This document shows, one piece after another, positions 49,179 to 60,250 of a stretch of 64,000 nt of DNA (its first letter is position 1; each line of letters starts with the position of its first letter). The position numbers and the translations under genes are program-made. Origin of the DNA: Globisporangium splendens. Its lineage: Eukaryota; Oomycota; Peronosporomycetes; Pythiales; Pythiaceae. The stretch lies in NCBI GenBank assembly GCA_006386115.1, contig VFIW01000003.1, forward strand, positions 124,001-188,000, read 5' to 3'. The notes beneath the pieces were generated by a model. That model was not told where the DNA came from and searched no databases. It saw only the letters and a list, made by a program, of their open reading frames with translations.

Positions 49179-52100
49179 ATGAGCACCACCATCGCGCCGG
49201 CGTGCGCGCTCACGGACGCGAGTGCGAGCTGCTACACGGCGTCGTGGTTCCTCGTGTGGGACCAGGTGCGCTCCTGGCTGCTCTTCCAGCTGCCCGTCGT
49301 CGCCGTGTCCATCGTGTTCGAGTGGCTCGAGCTCGCGAGCCTCAAGCGCGTCGAGCGCCTGCGCACGCTCTTCGACGCGCCGCTCCCCAACGCCGTCGTA
49401 CGTCCCTCATGCGATGCGTACATGTCGATGTATGCGCGTTATAATGTTGTATGTGTGTATGTAGAACTATCTGCTGCAGATCGTGACGTGCGTCTACTGC
49501 TGCATCTCATGGGGTATGTGTGTCTTTGAACATGGCGAAAGTATGTGACTTGTATGACGAGTGCCTAATGATCTCTGTGCTGTTTGCTCTTATTATATAG
49601 TTGTCCGCGGTGGATCTCTCGCCGTGAGCTTCTCGTCGTGGTCGGTCGAGTCGCTCTTCCTCATCGCGACGGCCGTCGGCTACGGCACGCGATGGCTCGC
49701 TGCTAAGCACAAGTACGCAGGCATTGGCTTTTTAAAGCGACCACATTATCTCTATATTGCTGGCGCTAATGGTTCCTATCTATTTGTGATACTAGGGTCG
49801 CGTACACGCTCCAGTTGCATTCACTGTTTGATCTGCTCTCGGTTGTGTCGCACTTTGCGCTCAACCTGCAGACGGTGGCCGACGGCGACCGGTACCGGCG
49901 CTCGTGGCTCGACTTTGGGTTCTTACGCTCGTACATCGGCTACGTGGTCGTCGACCACTTGTTCTCGCGGTACAAGCACAACAAGTCGTTCTTTGCGCAG
50001 GTATTGCTCGTGGTGTTCAAAGCCTGGGTGCTCGTGTTCTTTGCCGCGTGTGTGCTGTTTTCGCTCGAGCGGCTCGGCGAGATCCCGTACACGAACTCGT
50101 TCCTGTTGCACGTGTACAAGTGCAGCGCCGCAGACGACGTCGATGGGACCAACTGGATCCTGCTCAAGAACGCGTCGGGCACCGAGGCTTTTCCGAACTG
50201 CAGTGAGACCTGGAGCTTCTTCTCGTCCATCTACTTCATGTTTGTGACCGTCTCGACGGTCGGCTACGGCGACTTCAGCCCCAAGACCGTGCTCGGACAG
50301 CTCATGGTGTGCGTGATCATCGTGTTCGGCATTTACACGTTCGCGAACGAGTCGGCGGCGCTGATGACGATCTACGGCGACCAGCGCAGCGGCCGCGTCA
50401 AGTACAACGTCTCGCGCGACACGGTGCATGTGATCGTGACGGGGAACCCGTCGGCGGCACAGATGAAGGATTTCATCCGCGAGTTTTTCCATCCCGACCA
50501 CGACGTGATCTTCCAAGGCGGCAGGACTGGCGGGGACGAAGACGATGAGAATGGCGAGCAGCAAAGCGACGAAGTCACAGACGGTGAGCGCAACTTGGAT
50601 GCGCGTCTCGGTCTTCAGGAAGAAAAGCACATTTACGACAACTATGAGGCAGCTCTGGAAGAAGGACGAAATGGTCCAGAGCCTGAAGAAGGCAAGAAGC
50701 ATCTGGAGCGAAGTGGCAGCGGTGCGCTTGTCTCGAAATGGATGAAGCGTCGTGGTGCGAGCCGCGTGCGCGAGACCCACATCGTGGTGCTCATGCGCTT
50801 TGACAAGGAGGACGACCACTCGTCGTTCCAAAGTGAGGTCGAGGAGTTTGTGCACGACAACCCGCGGTATCACAAGCGCGTGTTTTTCATCTACGGGTCG
50901 CCATTGCACGCGAAAGACCTCGAGCATGCCAGGTTGAGTCAAGCCATGGCCGTGTTCTTCTTGCCAAATAAGTTTTCGAATGATGGGAACCAGGAAGATG
51001 CCGCAACCGTGCTTCGCGTGCTGTCGGTGTCGCAGTCGATTGAGCCCCACACGCAATTGTTTGCGATGCTCGTGAACTCGGAGAACCGAACGCTACTGGA
51101 AGCAACAGGACTGAGTAGCGACCACTTGGTGTGCGCAGACGAGCTTCGGTTGGGGCTCATGGGGCTCAGTTGCCGGTGTCCGGGATTGTCCACGCTTGTG
51201 TCCAACTTGATCACGAGTCGGAGCAGTGGCGACACGGACGAGCAGACCGAGTCAATAGATCACGCGAAGCCCTCGTGGATCGCCGAGTACGTTGCGGGAG
51301 CAGCGAATGAGATCTATTCGTGCTCCTTGTCTCCACATTTCACTCGATTGACGTTCACGGAGGCTGCTCAGCGCATTCACAAGCAGTCGGGCGGACTCGT
51401 GCTCTTGATCGCTGTCGAGCTGGACGGCGAGATTTCATTCAACCCTGGTCGATGGCTCCGGATCACGGCGGCGTGCAAAGCGTACTTGATCGCGGAATCC
51501 GTGGGTGCGTTGGAGCCCTTTGCCGGTCCCGCAAGCTTCCACGGTGCTGAAGGCGCGCTGGTGACGAACCTGTCGATGATCCGAGGACGTGAGAACCTAC
51601 TGCATCGTGCGCGGCGAGCACAGCACAATGTCGAGCGACGCATTCCCACAAGTGTTCGCGAATACATTCGACGGTGCAGCAGCGGCATTGGCTCGTTCCA
51701 GACGCCGACGGCACCTTCCGCGGCACTGTTGGCGAAAGGCGGCCACATTGTCGTGTGCAGCAATGCCGCGAACGAAGGTGGCGGCGTCCGATCCATGTCC
51801 AGATTGGCGAATTTCCTGCGACCTCTGCGAGCGCCACACATTGAGTCGATTTTGCCAGTGGTGCTGGTGGACTCGGAAAAGTTTGATAGCATCTCGTGGC
51901 TCCAGTTGAGTCAATTTGGCGAGGTGTACCACGTTCAGGGATCTCCACAGCGTCACAATGTGCTTGTCGCCGCTGGCATTTACTCTGCCTCCGCAATCGT
52001 AGTGCTCGCGCAGGGAACTGAGACTGGATATGACGACTCGAAGGCGATTTTCAATGCGATTCTCGTGAATTCTGCGCTGCAAAACAGTTCGATCTTCACG

Positions 52101-53012
52101 ATCATCGAGCTCCGCGACGTCCACAACAACAAATTCCTCGACCCAGTCGCTAGCTTCAGCTCACGGAGCTTTGATGAAGACGACAGCATCATGTCTGCAT
52201 TGGATGCGCATCTCTCGCACGCTGGAAGACGCTCGCGCGGGCGATCGAGCCAAGGCCATGGCGGTCTTCGTCAGTCTCTCCATGCGAACAACAGCTTCCA
52301 TGGACCAAGACCGTCTGCATCGTCGGCGGCTACCGCGAAAATGAAACCATCGTGGTTGGCAACGCAAATGAGGCGCAGTCGCGAGATTTTTTTCTATGCG
52401 CGTGCATTTTTCATGGGCACGTTGATGCCTCGCGTGCACACCTTTGGTGGTAACAGTACTCCCGATCCACGGATCCCAAGTCTGGAAGCGCTGTACAATC
52501 ATGACGACGAAGACAACACGTTCTTCCAGGAACGCTTCATGAGTGGTGCGCTGTTCCCGTCGTACGTGGCCGACGACTTGCTCATCCAGAGTTTCTTCAA
52601 TCCATCGCTCAACGTGTTTATCCGCAACATCCTTGATGGACAGAGCTGCTTCATGCTGTACGACGTCCCGAAGCAATGGCGCCACAAGCAGCCCGCGCTC
52701 ACGTATGGCGACCTGTTTGCGTACATGACGTCAGGTATAGCGCATGCGCTCCCAATCGGGCTGTTGCGCAGCAAAGGAGGCGCGACAGGTGCGCCGTACC
52801 CGTACGTGTACACGTGTCCGGCGTCGTCCACGGTCGTGCACCCAGAGGACAAGATCTTCGTGATCATTGACGTCCAGGCGCTGCATCGCGTGGCCAACAA
52901 ACTGCAACGGAAGTTCCGGAATCGCAAGAATCCTGTGGATTTTGTGGCTGCGGTCGATGCAGCTATGTGGCGTCGCAACACTGCGTCTGTAGCCAAGAAC
53001 AAGACTCTTTGA
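49179..53012 (+). CDS. BK-type (Slo-like, RCK-domain) potassium channel, four exons (1198 aa)
   Basis: Exons 49179-49397, 49465-49513, 49601-49712 and 49796-53012 join in frame (3597 nt). All three short introns (67, 87, 83 nt) have GT-AG ends (GTACGT, GTATGT, GTACGC donors). Exons 1-3 encode the first membrane spans. Exon 4 encodes the remaining spans, S5, the pore helix with the K+ filter TVGYGD and S6 (QLMVCVIIVFGIYTFANES). A very long cytoplasmic region starts HVIVTGNPSAAQMKDFIREFF, the beginning of an RCK domain. A second RCK-like block follows (IVVCSNAAN... region; VLVDSEKF; VVLAQGTETGYDD). An acidic insert follows the first strands. It would conduct K+ across a membrane, gated by Ca2+ or another ligand. 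Confidence 0.9.
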
Positions 53013-53294
53013 CAGGCTTGAAGCAGTGTGGCGACTAATCGTGGATGCAGTGGAGACTGAGGTTCGTGCTCATGTGCAGTGCATGTGTGTATATTGTGTT
53101 TGTAATGTGCTTTTAAATATACAATCGCTGCTGGTGAAAGTATCTCAACATGGAGTATTCTAACCTGCCTGTCAAGTGCACTCTACTTTCTCAATACGAC
53201 CAAAAAGGCGAAATGACAGGGTGGTTGCTTGGATTTACAGTGCCAGAATGGATGTGGTCTGGATTATGCGTTTCTTTCGATTTGGAACGCTCGC

Positions 53295-53861
53295 TTATGC
53301 TGACCCCGAGCCGCGGAATCTGCGCGAGTGGTGTGCCAGCGATCCCTCGTCGCTGCTACTGCCGTCGTAGCTACCGAACGACGAGCTGCTCCAGTCTCTG
53401 TAGTCGTGGCACTCGTAGTGGGAATCGTACGAGCCGCTGGAGCTCGAGTCGAATGAGCCGCTCGAGCTGTATGCGTACGAGCCACTGGAGCTGTACGAGT
53501 ACCCGTCATGCTCGTCGACGTCGCCGACATCAGGGCCGAAGTGGCGGCGATGTGCTCGAGGCGCTCGCAAGTGGCTTCCAGAGCGCGAGCCGCGACCAAA
53601 GATTCGCGCACAAGGATCGTCATAGGATCCACTGCCACCGAGGCTGTCGTCAAAAGATCCGCTGCCATAAGAACCTGAGTAGCTGCTGCTGCTACCATCA
53701 AAGGACCCGTCCAAGCCTTTGCTTCCGTCAAAGGATCCAGCGAGCGATGGTGGGGAAATGGCACCGTCGAAGCCTGCAGCGTCTTGCTGAGCTGCAGCAA
53801 ACGATGACGTCGAAACCGCGACGATGACGGCGAGTGGGAGCAGCGCGCTGGAGATCTTCAT
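53295..53861 (-). CDS. Secreted Gly/Ser/Tyr-rich repeat protein 1 (188 aa)
   Basis: A signal peptide of ~24 residues (MKISSALLPLAVIVAVSTSS) precedes a low-complexity mature protein. It contains GSFDGSKGLDGSFDGSS-type repeats, a basic segment with His (APRAHRRHFG), and SYSSSGSYAYSSSGSFDSS repeats rich in Tyr. The stop is at 53295. It is the most divergent of six related loci in 53-64 kb. A core promoter motif lies 60 nt upstream. Such Gly/Ser/Tyr repeats are typical of wall or adhesive matrix proteins; this role is inference. Confidence 0.72.
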   Translation of the reverse strand: MKISSALLPLAVIVAVSTSSFAAAQQDAAGFDGAISPPSLAGSFDGSKGLDGSFDGSSSSYSGSYGSGSFDDSLGGSGSYDDPCARIFGRGSRSGSHLRAPRAHRRHFGPDVGDVDEHDGYSYSSSGSYAYSSSGSFDSSSSGSYDSHYECHDYRDWSSSSFGSYDGSSSDEGSLAHHSRRFRGSGSA

Positions 53862-53920
53862 GGTTCGGAAGCTGCTGCCTGGAAGACTGAGAATCTGGTT
53901 GGCGAGTGGTGCTTGGGAGG

Positions 53921-53936
53921 AAATTGCAAAGTGAGA
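53921..53936 (-). promoter_or_regulatory. Oomycete-type core promoter of secreted protein 1
   Basis: The minus strand reads TCTCACTTTGCAATTT, close to GCTCATTYYNCAWTTT. It is 60 nt upstream of the ATG at 53861. Confidence 0.65.
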
Positions 53937-54968
53937 CCTTTGGAAAGTGCAGCAGTCACCGAAACAACTCGAAGTCGCAACGGCAACGTCATGTGAGCCT
54001 GCAGCTTCAGTTTTTCGTGCTTTTGTCGCATGTCGCAGCCCCTTTTTCGCAGCTCAAATGGCAAAATTTCGGATGCATACAAATCGACAGTCAAAGGCGA
54101 GCGGACCACGGGATTAGGACTTGACGACAGACAAAGAGACAACGAGAGAGAGAGAATCGCAAACATGGCGTGTCCAACGCCACAATTTTCGGTTTGTGCT
54201 TGCGCCGTTTTCAGAAACTGTATGGGTCTCAATGTGAGCTCGCCGTTTGAGGAAATCGTATGGGTTTCATTATGGGTATGCACAGAACAGAAATCCCTTT
54301 CATAGCAAACTATCTGATTTGCATTCAATTACAAAGGCAACTCATAGGAAACGGTGAAGGAAACAGCTGATCAAAGCATGTGAGACTGAGTCGACTGTGC
54401 AAGGAGCTGACTCCTTTCTAAAACGATCAGTCATTTTCAAAAGGGTATACGTTTCAACTGATGTTCTGTGAGGGTGTGCTGGGACAAGACAGCCGTTGGA
54501 CTCGCACGAGTTTACTCCCATTTCATTTTTCCAGATACAAGAAACAAACGGAAAAGATCGGCGAGAGTCAAGCGCAATTGGGTCTTGTGCTCGCTCAGCT
54601 GCCGTTGCTCCTCGCAGCGTCATCATATCCGTCAAAGAACGAGTCCTCCCCTCTCTCCCCTCGCAGTTTCAGCACTGTTTCCATGCAAAACAGAAAGCAA
54701 GGCTGACGCATACTGGGCGGTCGTTTCCGATTGACGCAAGCGAACGCGGCGTAGCCATTGGGGCGTAATGCGCCGTTCCACGCCGATTGGGAGCTGTTGG
54801 GAAGCTTTGGCGAACCCTTTTTTCTCTCTCACTCTCACTCTGAAGTCGATGTGGGCCACTCGAAATATGCCAAATGGGACAAGCATGAGTGATGGTCTCG
54901 TTGTTCTCTCAATTAATTGAAGAGCTCTGTTGTCGACATCGTCTCAACAAGAAACGAGAGCAATCACG

Positions 54969-56150
54969 ATGCTGCAGTGCGTGCGTGGCCGCGTGTCGCC
55001 CCTGCTGCTACTACGCCAACGCGCGTCTCTTGAGCTGTTGCGTGGCGTCAACTCCCAGCAGCGGTGTCAGCGCCGGTACCGCCATTTGTCTTCTTCACCG
55101 CTGCGCGATGATGCGCAATTCGAGCTCCTCGTGCCAGCACTTCGAGCGTTTTACCAGGTGCATCAGCATTGGGTCGTCCCCCAGCATTTCCATATCCCGC
55201 ATCCAACTACAGAGTCAAAATCGGTGAGCTCTAGCGGCAGTGGAGGTGGTCATGCCGCAGTGGAGCATCTGCGTCAAGAGGAGTGGCCAGAAGATGTGCG
55301 CGGCGTGAAGCTCGAAGTGCTTCTGATGCGGTTCTTGAAAGCCGCACGAGAGCACGGCCGTGGTGCGATGCCAGGAGCAGTGGTGGATGGTCTGAAGGAG
55401 CTCGGGTTCCCGTTAAAACGCGTGCTACACGACGACGATGGATGGATAAAGCTGAAGTGGGAAGAAGCCACGTTTAGCGCGCTCACGACGTTCCATCGCC
55501 TGTATGGCCACATGTTCGTGCACGCTGGATTCGTTGCGCCACACAACGATGACAGATGGCCAAGACCGACGTGGGGATGCAATCTCGGGGTCAAAGTGAG
55601 TTCGATGCGGAAGACGCGCAGCAAGCTCACCAAATATCAGACACGCGACTTGAACCACGTGGGGTTTGTGTGGGATGTGAACATTGCGCGATGGGAAACG
55701 TGGCGTCTGTTTTTCATGCCCGCGCTCAGGCAGTTTAAGCAAATGCATGGCCACTGCAACGTTCCCGCTGAGTTTGTGGTATCGATGCAAAGTGAAGATC
55801 GTGCAGAAGATGAGAGTGGCGCGTGGCCGACGAGTCTGGAAGGGTACCCTTTGGGCAAGATGATTGACGAGATCCGCTGTGGGAAGCACAGCACGCATGT
55901 GATCGCCAGTATCGTTGAGCTAGAAGAGCTTGGATTTATTCAAGACAGCCAAGACGAGCGATGGAGCAGACAAATACTGCCGGCAGTGCAGCATTACGTC
56001 AAGATGTATGGGCATTCGAAAGTGACGCGGCATTTCGTTGTACCAGAGACCGAGGAAGATGGATGGCCTCGAGAGCTGCGTGGACTGCAGCTTGGATCTA
56101 TCCTTCATGGAGTCGAATGGTTGATGCTGCTGCCGAGAAAAGGGGAATAA
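54969..56150 (+). CDS. HA-repeat protein 3, mitochondrial type (393 aa)
   Basis: The Met at 54969 (MLQCVRGRVSPLLLLRQR) is preferred over the upstream Met at 54930 because it opens a typical Arg/Leu-rich mitochondrial presequence. Four HA repeats follow: PALRAFYQVHQHWVVP, TTFHRLYGHMFVH with W-GCNLGVKVSSMRK, ALRQFKQMHGHCNVP, and QHYVKMYGHSKVTRHFVVP. The last ends early (LQLGSILHGVEWLML), so the C-terminus may be truncated. It is separated from HA proteins 1 and 2 by the LOR, AKR and channel genes, showing that the family spread locally. Confidence 0.8.
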   Translation: MLQCVRGRVSPLLLLRQRASLELLRGVNSQQRCQRRYRHLSSSPLRDDAQFELLVPALRAFYQVHQHWVVPQHFHIPHPTTESKSVSSSGSGGGHAAVEHLRQEEWPEDVRGVKLEVLLMRFLKAAREHGRGAMPGAVVDGLKELGFPLKRVLHDDDGWIKLKWEEATFSALTTFHRLYGHMFVHAGFVAPHNDDRWPRPTWGCNLGVKVSSMRKTRSKLTKYQTRDLNHVGFVWDVNIARWETWRLFFMPALRQFKQMHGHCNVPAEFVVSMQSEDRAEDESGAWPTSLEGYPLGKMIDEIRCGKHSTHVIASIVELEELGFIQDSQDERWSRQILPAVQHYVKMYGHSKVTRHFVVPETEEDGWPRELRGLQLGSILHGVEWLMLLPRKGE

Positions 56151-56230
56151 GAGTTGCGACTGTCATTTCGCGATCAGCGAGGCAAAAAATAGTATTTTCT
56201 TGGTCACACTGAAGAAAAATGGTATTGTCC

Positions 56231-56251
56231 AGACGAAGTATTACTTCGTCT
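56231..56251. repeat. 21-nt perfect hairpin downstream of HA gene 3
   Basis: AGACGAAGTA and its reverse complement are separated by one base, about 80 nt after the stop of the HA gene. It may be a 3'-end processing or termination structure, or chance. Confidence 0.35.
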
Positions 56252-56401
56252 GCCCCAATGAACCAGCAGCACAGCAGACACGATCACAATATGACTGACG
56301 AAAGCTCACGGCTATTATTGTGCTTTGACAAGGAAAGGAAAAGTTAAATCGAGATTACAGAACGGAGAACTCGGGACATGAAGACACTGACAACGATCTA
56401 C

Positions 56402-56932
56402 TTAGTTGCCCGATGCCGAGCCACGAAGTTGCGAACCCGATCCAGCAGGCTTCTTGCCGTGGCGAGGAGGGCCTCGGCTGCCAGCGGCCGCGAACGAACC
56501 ACCACGGGAGCCGCCGACGTGAGGGAAGTGGCCGCCCTTGGAGCCACCACCGTGTGGCTTGGAGCCCGATGGACGAGCGTGGCTGCCTTGCATCGAGCCA
56601 GCTGCTTCACGGTTCTCGCCACTGCGCGACCCAACAGGATGGAAGCTGCCGCGGGATCCCGATCCGTGGCGGCGGCCACCCATGCCGTGGCCACTACCGC
56701 TTGGTGGAGGACCGCGTGACCCATCGAACGATCCCGAGTGGGGTGGAGGACCGCGCGAGCCGTCGAACGATCCAGAGTGGGCTGGAGGCGCCTTTCCCGA
56801 TCCACTATTAGCGTCGGCGAACGTGTAGCTTGTGGCTGCCGTGGAAGTCGACGCCTCGGAGGCAGCGAAGGTCGTGGAGGTAGCGAGGGCGGCGATGACG
56901 GCGACTTGGGCGAGGACCTGGAAGAGCTTCAT
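56402..56932 (-). CDS. Secreted SGSFDGSRG-repeat protein 2 (176 aa)
   Basis: The Met at 56932 (MKLFQVLAQVAVIAALATS) begins a signal peptide similar to the other family members. The mature protein has two HSGSFDGSRGPPP repeats, then a basic Gly/Ser/His-rich domain (GSRGGSFAAAGSRG) ending in KKPAGSGSQLRGSASGN. The C-terminal block is shared nearly unchanged with protein 3 at 58210. No globular domain. The extended frame upstream of 56932 is the leader. Confidence 0.75.
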   Translation of the reverse strand: MKLFQVLAQVAVIAALATSTTFAASEASTSTAATSYTFADANSGSGKAPPAHSGSFDGSRGPPPHSGSFDGSRGPPPSGSGHGMGGRRHGSGSRGSFHPVGSRSGENREAAGSMQGSHARPSGSKPHGGGSKGGHFPHVGGSRGGSFAAAGSRGPPRHGKKPAGSGSQLRGSASGN

Positions 56933-56984
56933 GGTTGAGCTTCGAGTGGAGATTGTTGGTGTGCTGAAGTGCTTTGTGAGTTGT

Positions 56985-57000
56985 AAATCGGAAAGTGAGG
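56985..57000 (-). promoter_or_regulatory. Oomycete-type core promoter of secreted protein 2
   Basis: The minus strand reads CCTCACTTTCCGATTT, matching most of the 16-nt consensus, 53 nt upstream of the ATG. Confidence 0.6.
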
Positions 57001-58122
57001 GTTGATATGGCGTTCGCACAGTGGGGAGATCGTGCGGTGCCTACTGCTAGGTCTGAGGTGGCGTTCTAGAAGACTCTCTTTGTGTGTATTGTCGATATGT
57101 GGTCGTTCATCGCACTCTCTCACTTTCTAAAAGATCTGCTCGGAGTTCTAAGAGACCATGCGGTGACGAGGAGGTTGAGGGTCGATTCGAGATGGACTCT
57201 TTTGATTTTGTATAACCAGAGCGCAAGTACACAGTCTGGTGATTCACAAGTGATCGACGTACGGACTCCCAGCGCGTTCTTTCGTGGTATGTCTGGGCTG
57301 AGATATAGTTGATGATGTCGGGAGAAATACCAGGTGACCGAATCTACGAACCTGAAGGACATGTTGATCCACTCCGACGGGTATCAGATACTGTTGGTGC
57401 AACGGATCATCGCTTTTGGCATCACACGTTGCTGACTACTCGCTACTTGTTTCCTAACAGGCAGGCGTGCGACGCGTCAGATGGATGCCCACGTTGGACT
57501 CGAAAGCGGCTGATTGAAGTCACCATTCTAGCTTGAGGCTCTTCTCGGTTGAACAGCTTTCATGGCCATTGATTCAACAATATATACAAAAAGTTAAACA
57601 AGTAGAGACTTTGGAATTGGAGTAGTGTCCACATAATCGCGTGCTTTGATAGAAAGTGCTCACTCGTGTCCACAGATATACCGCTGGCCTGGTTACAACA
57701 ACCTCTGGGATACAATTCGAGGAACTCACCAGGAGCCACTGCGCACGATCGAGAAGCTGCTGTTTTGATCTAATGGTGTCGACTCTTGAAAGGGGATTGC
57801 GTTCAACGAACTATTATACACGAAGAGGATGGAGCTGGACAACTTGACGATGCGACCAGCTCAACGCGTGCTCTGGCACCAGGAATCGATAAAGAACCAT
57901 CTGAGAGCCTTCGTGCACGATCCATTATGATCCGACCCTCTTGGCACTGGGATCCGACTCGAAAGCGATGCACACGAAAATGCGCTGTGGCTCTGTCGAC
58001 ACCACAGTAGACCAAGTAGTTGCCGTCTGTGCCATTCGCCGCCATCGAATCACCACAGACGGGTACTTTGAGCTAAGACTTCACGTTCGAAATCCGCCAA
58101 TTGCATCGACACTCACTTCCTC
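57001..58122. other. Intergenic region between divergent secreted-protein genes
   Basis: 1.1 kb without a recognisable gene; only short frames. It separates two head-to-head members of the same family and must contain both upstream regulatory regions. Confidence 0.5.
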
Positions 58123-58138
58123 GCTCATTCTCCAATTT
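58123..58138 (+). promoter_or_regulatory. Perfect oomycete core promoter of secreted protein 3
   Basis: GCTCATTCTCCAATTT matches the 16-nt consensus GCTCATTYYNCAWTTT at every position. It is 72 nt upstream of the ATG at 58210. Confidence 0.8.
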
Positions 58139-58209
58139 ACTTCGTTCGGTGCAAACCACCTCAGCCACAGGAAGCACTCTTTCTTTCCCCTTGCTCTACC
58201 GATCCAATC

Positions 58210-58848
58210 ATGAAGATCGCACACATCCTCGTCCAAGTCGCCGCCATCGCTGTCCTGGCCACATCGTCCTTCGCTGCTGCCAGCGACTCAGGTTCGTCTG
58301 CCGGATCCGCAGCCGCCGAGACGACCTCGTACTCCTTCACCGACACCAGCAGCACGTACGACGCCGCGACGGTCAGCTCGACGAATGCTCCTCTGGCAGC
58401 GGGAAGTGGCAACGCTCCGCCTGCCTTAGACGGTTCCCGAGGTCCACCTCCTGGATCGTTTGACGGCTCCCGTGGCGCTCCACCTAGCGGCAGCTGGAAA
58501 GGCCACCGCCACGGATCGGGATCCCGCGGCAACTTCCCTGCTGCCGGCGGATCGCGCGGTCACTTTGGTCACGCCGGATCATCGAAGGGCATGCGCGCAC
58601 CGCGCATCGGCTCTGGATCGCACGGTGGTGAGCTCCGTGAAGCTGCTGGCTCGACCCAAGGCAGTCACATGCGTCCTTCCGGGTCCAAGGCACACGGCGG
58701 TGGCTCCAAGGGCGGCCACTTTCCGCACGCCGGCGGTTCTCGTGGTGGCTCGTTCGCGGCTGCTGGCAGCCGAGACCCTTCGCGCCACCGCGGCAAGAAG
58801 CCCGCTGGATCAGGCTCGCAACTTCGTGGCTCGGTGTCTGGCAACTAA
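58210..58848 (+). CDS. Secreted GSFDGSRG-repeat protein 3 (212 aa)
   Basis: A signal peptide (MKIAHILVQVAAIAVLATSS) is followed by a Ser/Thr-rich acidic part (~residues 25-75), DGSRGPPPGSFDGSRGAPP repeats and a basic Gly/His/Ser region with GSKGGHFPHAGGSRGG-type repeats. It ends KKPAGSGSQLRGSVSGN. It is convergent with protein 4. Its 3' two-thirds lie in the left arm of the second inverted duplication, with a near-identical copy on the minus strand at the window end. The sequence suggests an extracellular wall or matrix protein. Confidence 0.78.
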   Translation: MKIAHILVQVAAIAVLATSSFAAASDSGSSAGSAAAETTSYSFTDTSSTYDAATVSSTNAPLAAGSGNAPPALDGSRGPPPGSFDGSRGAPPSGSWKGHRHGSGSRGNFPAAGGSRGHFGHAGSSKGMRAPRIGSGSHGGELREAAGSTQGSHMRPSGSKAHGGGSKGGHFPHAGGSRGGSFAAAGSRDPSRHRGKKPAGSGSQLRGSVSGN

Positions 58849-59425
58849 AGGCAACTGTAATGGTAGGCGGTGTAATGTGTTGTAAAGTTGATCAGTAGTT
58901 GTATGTGGCGTTCTGTGCGAGTTGAAGCGCACGAAATATATAGTATATAATCCCAATTCATGTTGTGATCTCGGAGTTTGTATCCGCGTCTGAGTCCACT
59001 TACCAACTCTGTCGCTGTTTCCACTCGTCTGGTTCGACACATAAGCCTAATATCACGGCAGAGCATCGAGAAAATCGTTCAAAAGGGAGGCATTGGCATC
59101 CACACAATACGCATTTCTACTCACATGAGTTCATCTTGAACCTCTGAGATGGCGATCTTCGTATCAACTATCCTGGGATATTAATCGACTATATGAAGTG
59201 CGTGGAGTAGTGCGCGTTTGTGCTGAGATTTGTAAGCGACCGGGTTCCGCCAGCACGTACAAGCCCAGAAAGACATCAGGTGAGTTTACAAAATCGAAAT
59301 TCATTCATTACAGAGTTTAGACACTAAGACACGGATGGAACATTGGAAACAGTGGCGGCGCTACCGCGTAGTCTAGGGATTCACACGCATGCACCAACCA
59401 GGAAAACGCTTGTTTGTCGTCTGGC

Positions 59426-60250
59426 TTAGTTGCCGTCGTCGGAGCCACGGAGCTGCGAGCTTCCCGATCCAGCCTTCTTGCCACCACGACCGCCATGGCG
59501 ACCACCACGGCTGCCAGCCGAGGCGAACGAGCCGCTGCGAGAACCCACGCCTGGGAAGCGTCCCTTGGAACCAGCGTGACGGGACTTGCCGCCGTGGGAT
59601 CCCGATGGACGAGGGCGGCTGCCCTGCGTGGATCCGTCGTCGGCCTCACGGTTGCGGTCGTTGGCTTGCGAGCCGTTGGCGGCACCCTTGCGGCCCTTCG
59701 AGCCAACAGCAGGGAAGCTGCCGCGGGATCCAGAACCGTGACGTGGTCCCTTGCCGCCCTTGCCAACGTGTGGGTGGGATCCTCGCGAGCCATCGAACGA
59801 GCCGTGTGGTCGACGTCCGAAATGGCCACGGCTTCCGTCGAAGGAACCGGAGAACGTTGGAGGCTGCTTGGCATCGCTTCCCGAGGCTTCTGGGGCGTCC
59901 GTTTCCGCGGTGGTGGTGTCTTCGTCAGTCGTGGTGTCTTCGTCAGTCGTGGCGGTGGCCTCCGATGCGTCCGACGTAGTGGTGGTGTCGTCGGTGGCAG
60001 AGGTGGTCTCGGACGCATCCGAGGTTTCCGAGGTGGCAGTGGTGGTTGCGTCGTCGTCACCGTAGCTACTGGCGGACGTTGCCTCCGATGCAGCCGAGGC
60101 TGCGGACGCGGACGTGGCGTCGTCGTACGTGTAGGTGTCGGAGGTGGTGGAGGCGACTCCAGATCCCGAGGCTTCGTCGCTAGCAGCGAGGGAAGTGGTG
60201 GCGATGGCAGCGAGGATGGCGACTTGAGCGAGGACGTGGAAGATCTTCAT
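59426..60250 (-). CDS. Secreted SFDGSRG-repeat protein 4 (IR2 left arm, 274 aa)
   Basis: A signal peptide (MKIFHVLAQVAILAAIATTS) is followed by an acidic Ser/Thr/Asp/Glu-rich half (~residues 22-125; repeats of DASE, TTTSDASEAT, TTDEDTT) and then a basic Gly/Ser/His/Arg half with SGSFDGSRGHFGRRPHG repeats. It ends GSGSSQLRGSDDGN. Such a two-block acidic/basic design could drive complexation or gel formation; this is inference. Its IR2 partner has 26 more residues. The plus strand also has a long open frame, which I regard as a composition effect. Confidence 0.78.
   Translation of the reverse strand: MKIFHVLAQVAILAAIATTSLAASDEASGSGVASTTSDTYTYDDATSASAASAASEATSASSYGDDDATTTATSETSDASETTSATDDTTTTSDASEATATTDEDTTTDEDTTTAETDAPEASGSDAKQPPTFSGSFDGSRGHFGRRPHGSFDGSRGSHPHVGKGGKGPRHGSGSRGSFPAVGSKGRKGAANGSQANDRNREADDGSTQGSRPRPSGSHGGKSRHAGSKGRFPGVGSRSGSFASAGSRGGRHGGRGGKKAGSGSSQLRGSDDGN

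Noticed and set aside
49923..51056. 377-codon frame antisense to the K+ channel
   Set aside because: His/Arg-rich shadow of the channel coding sequence.
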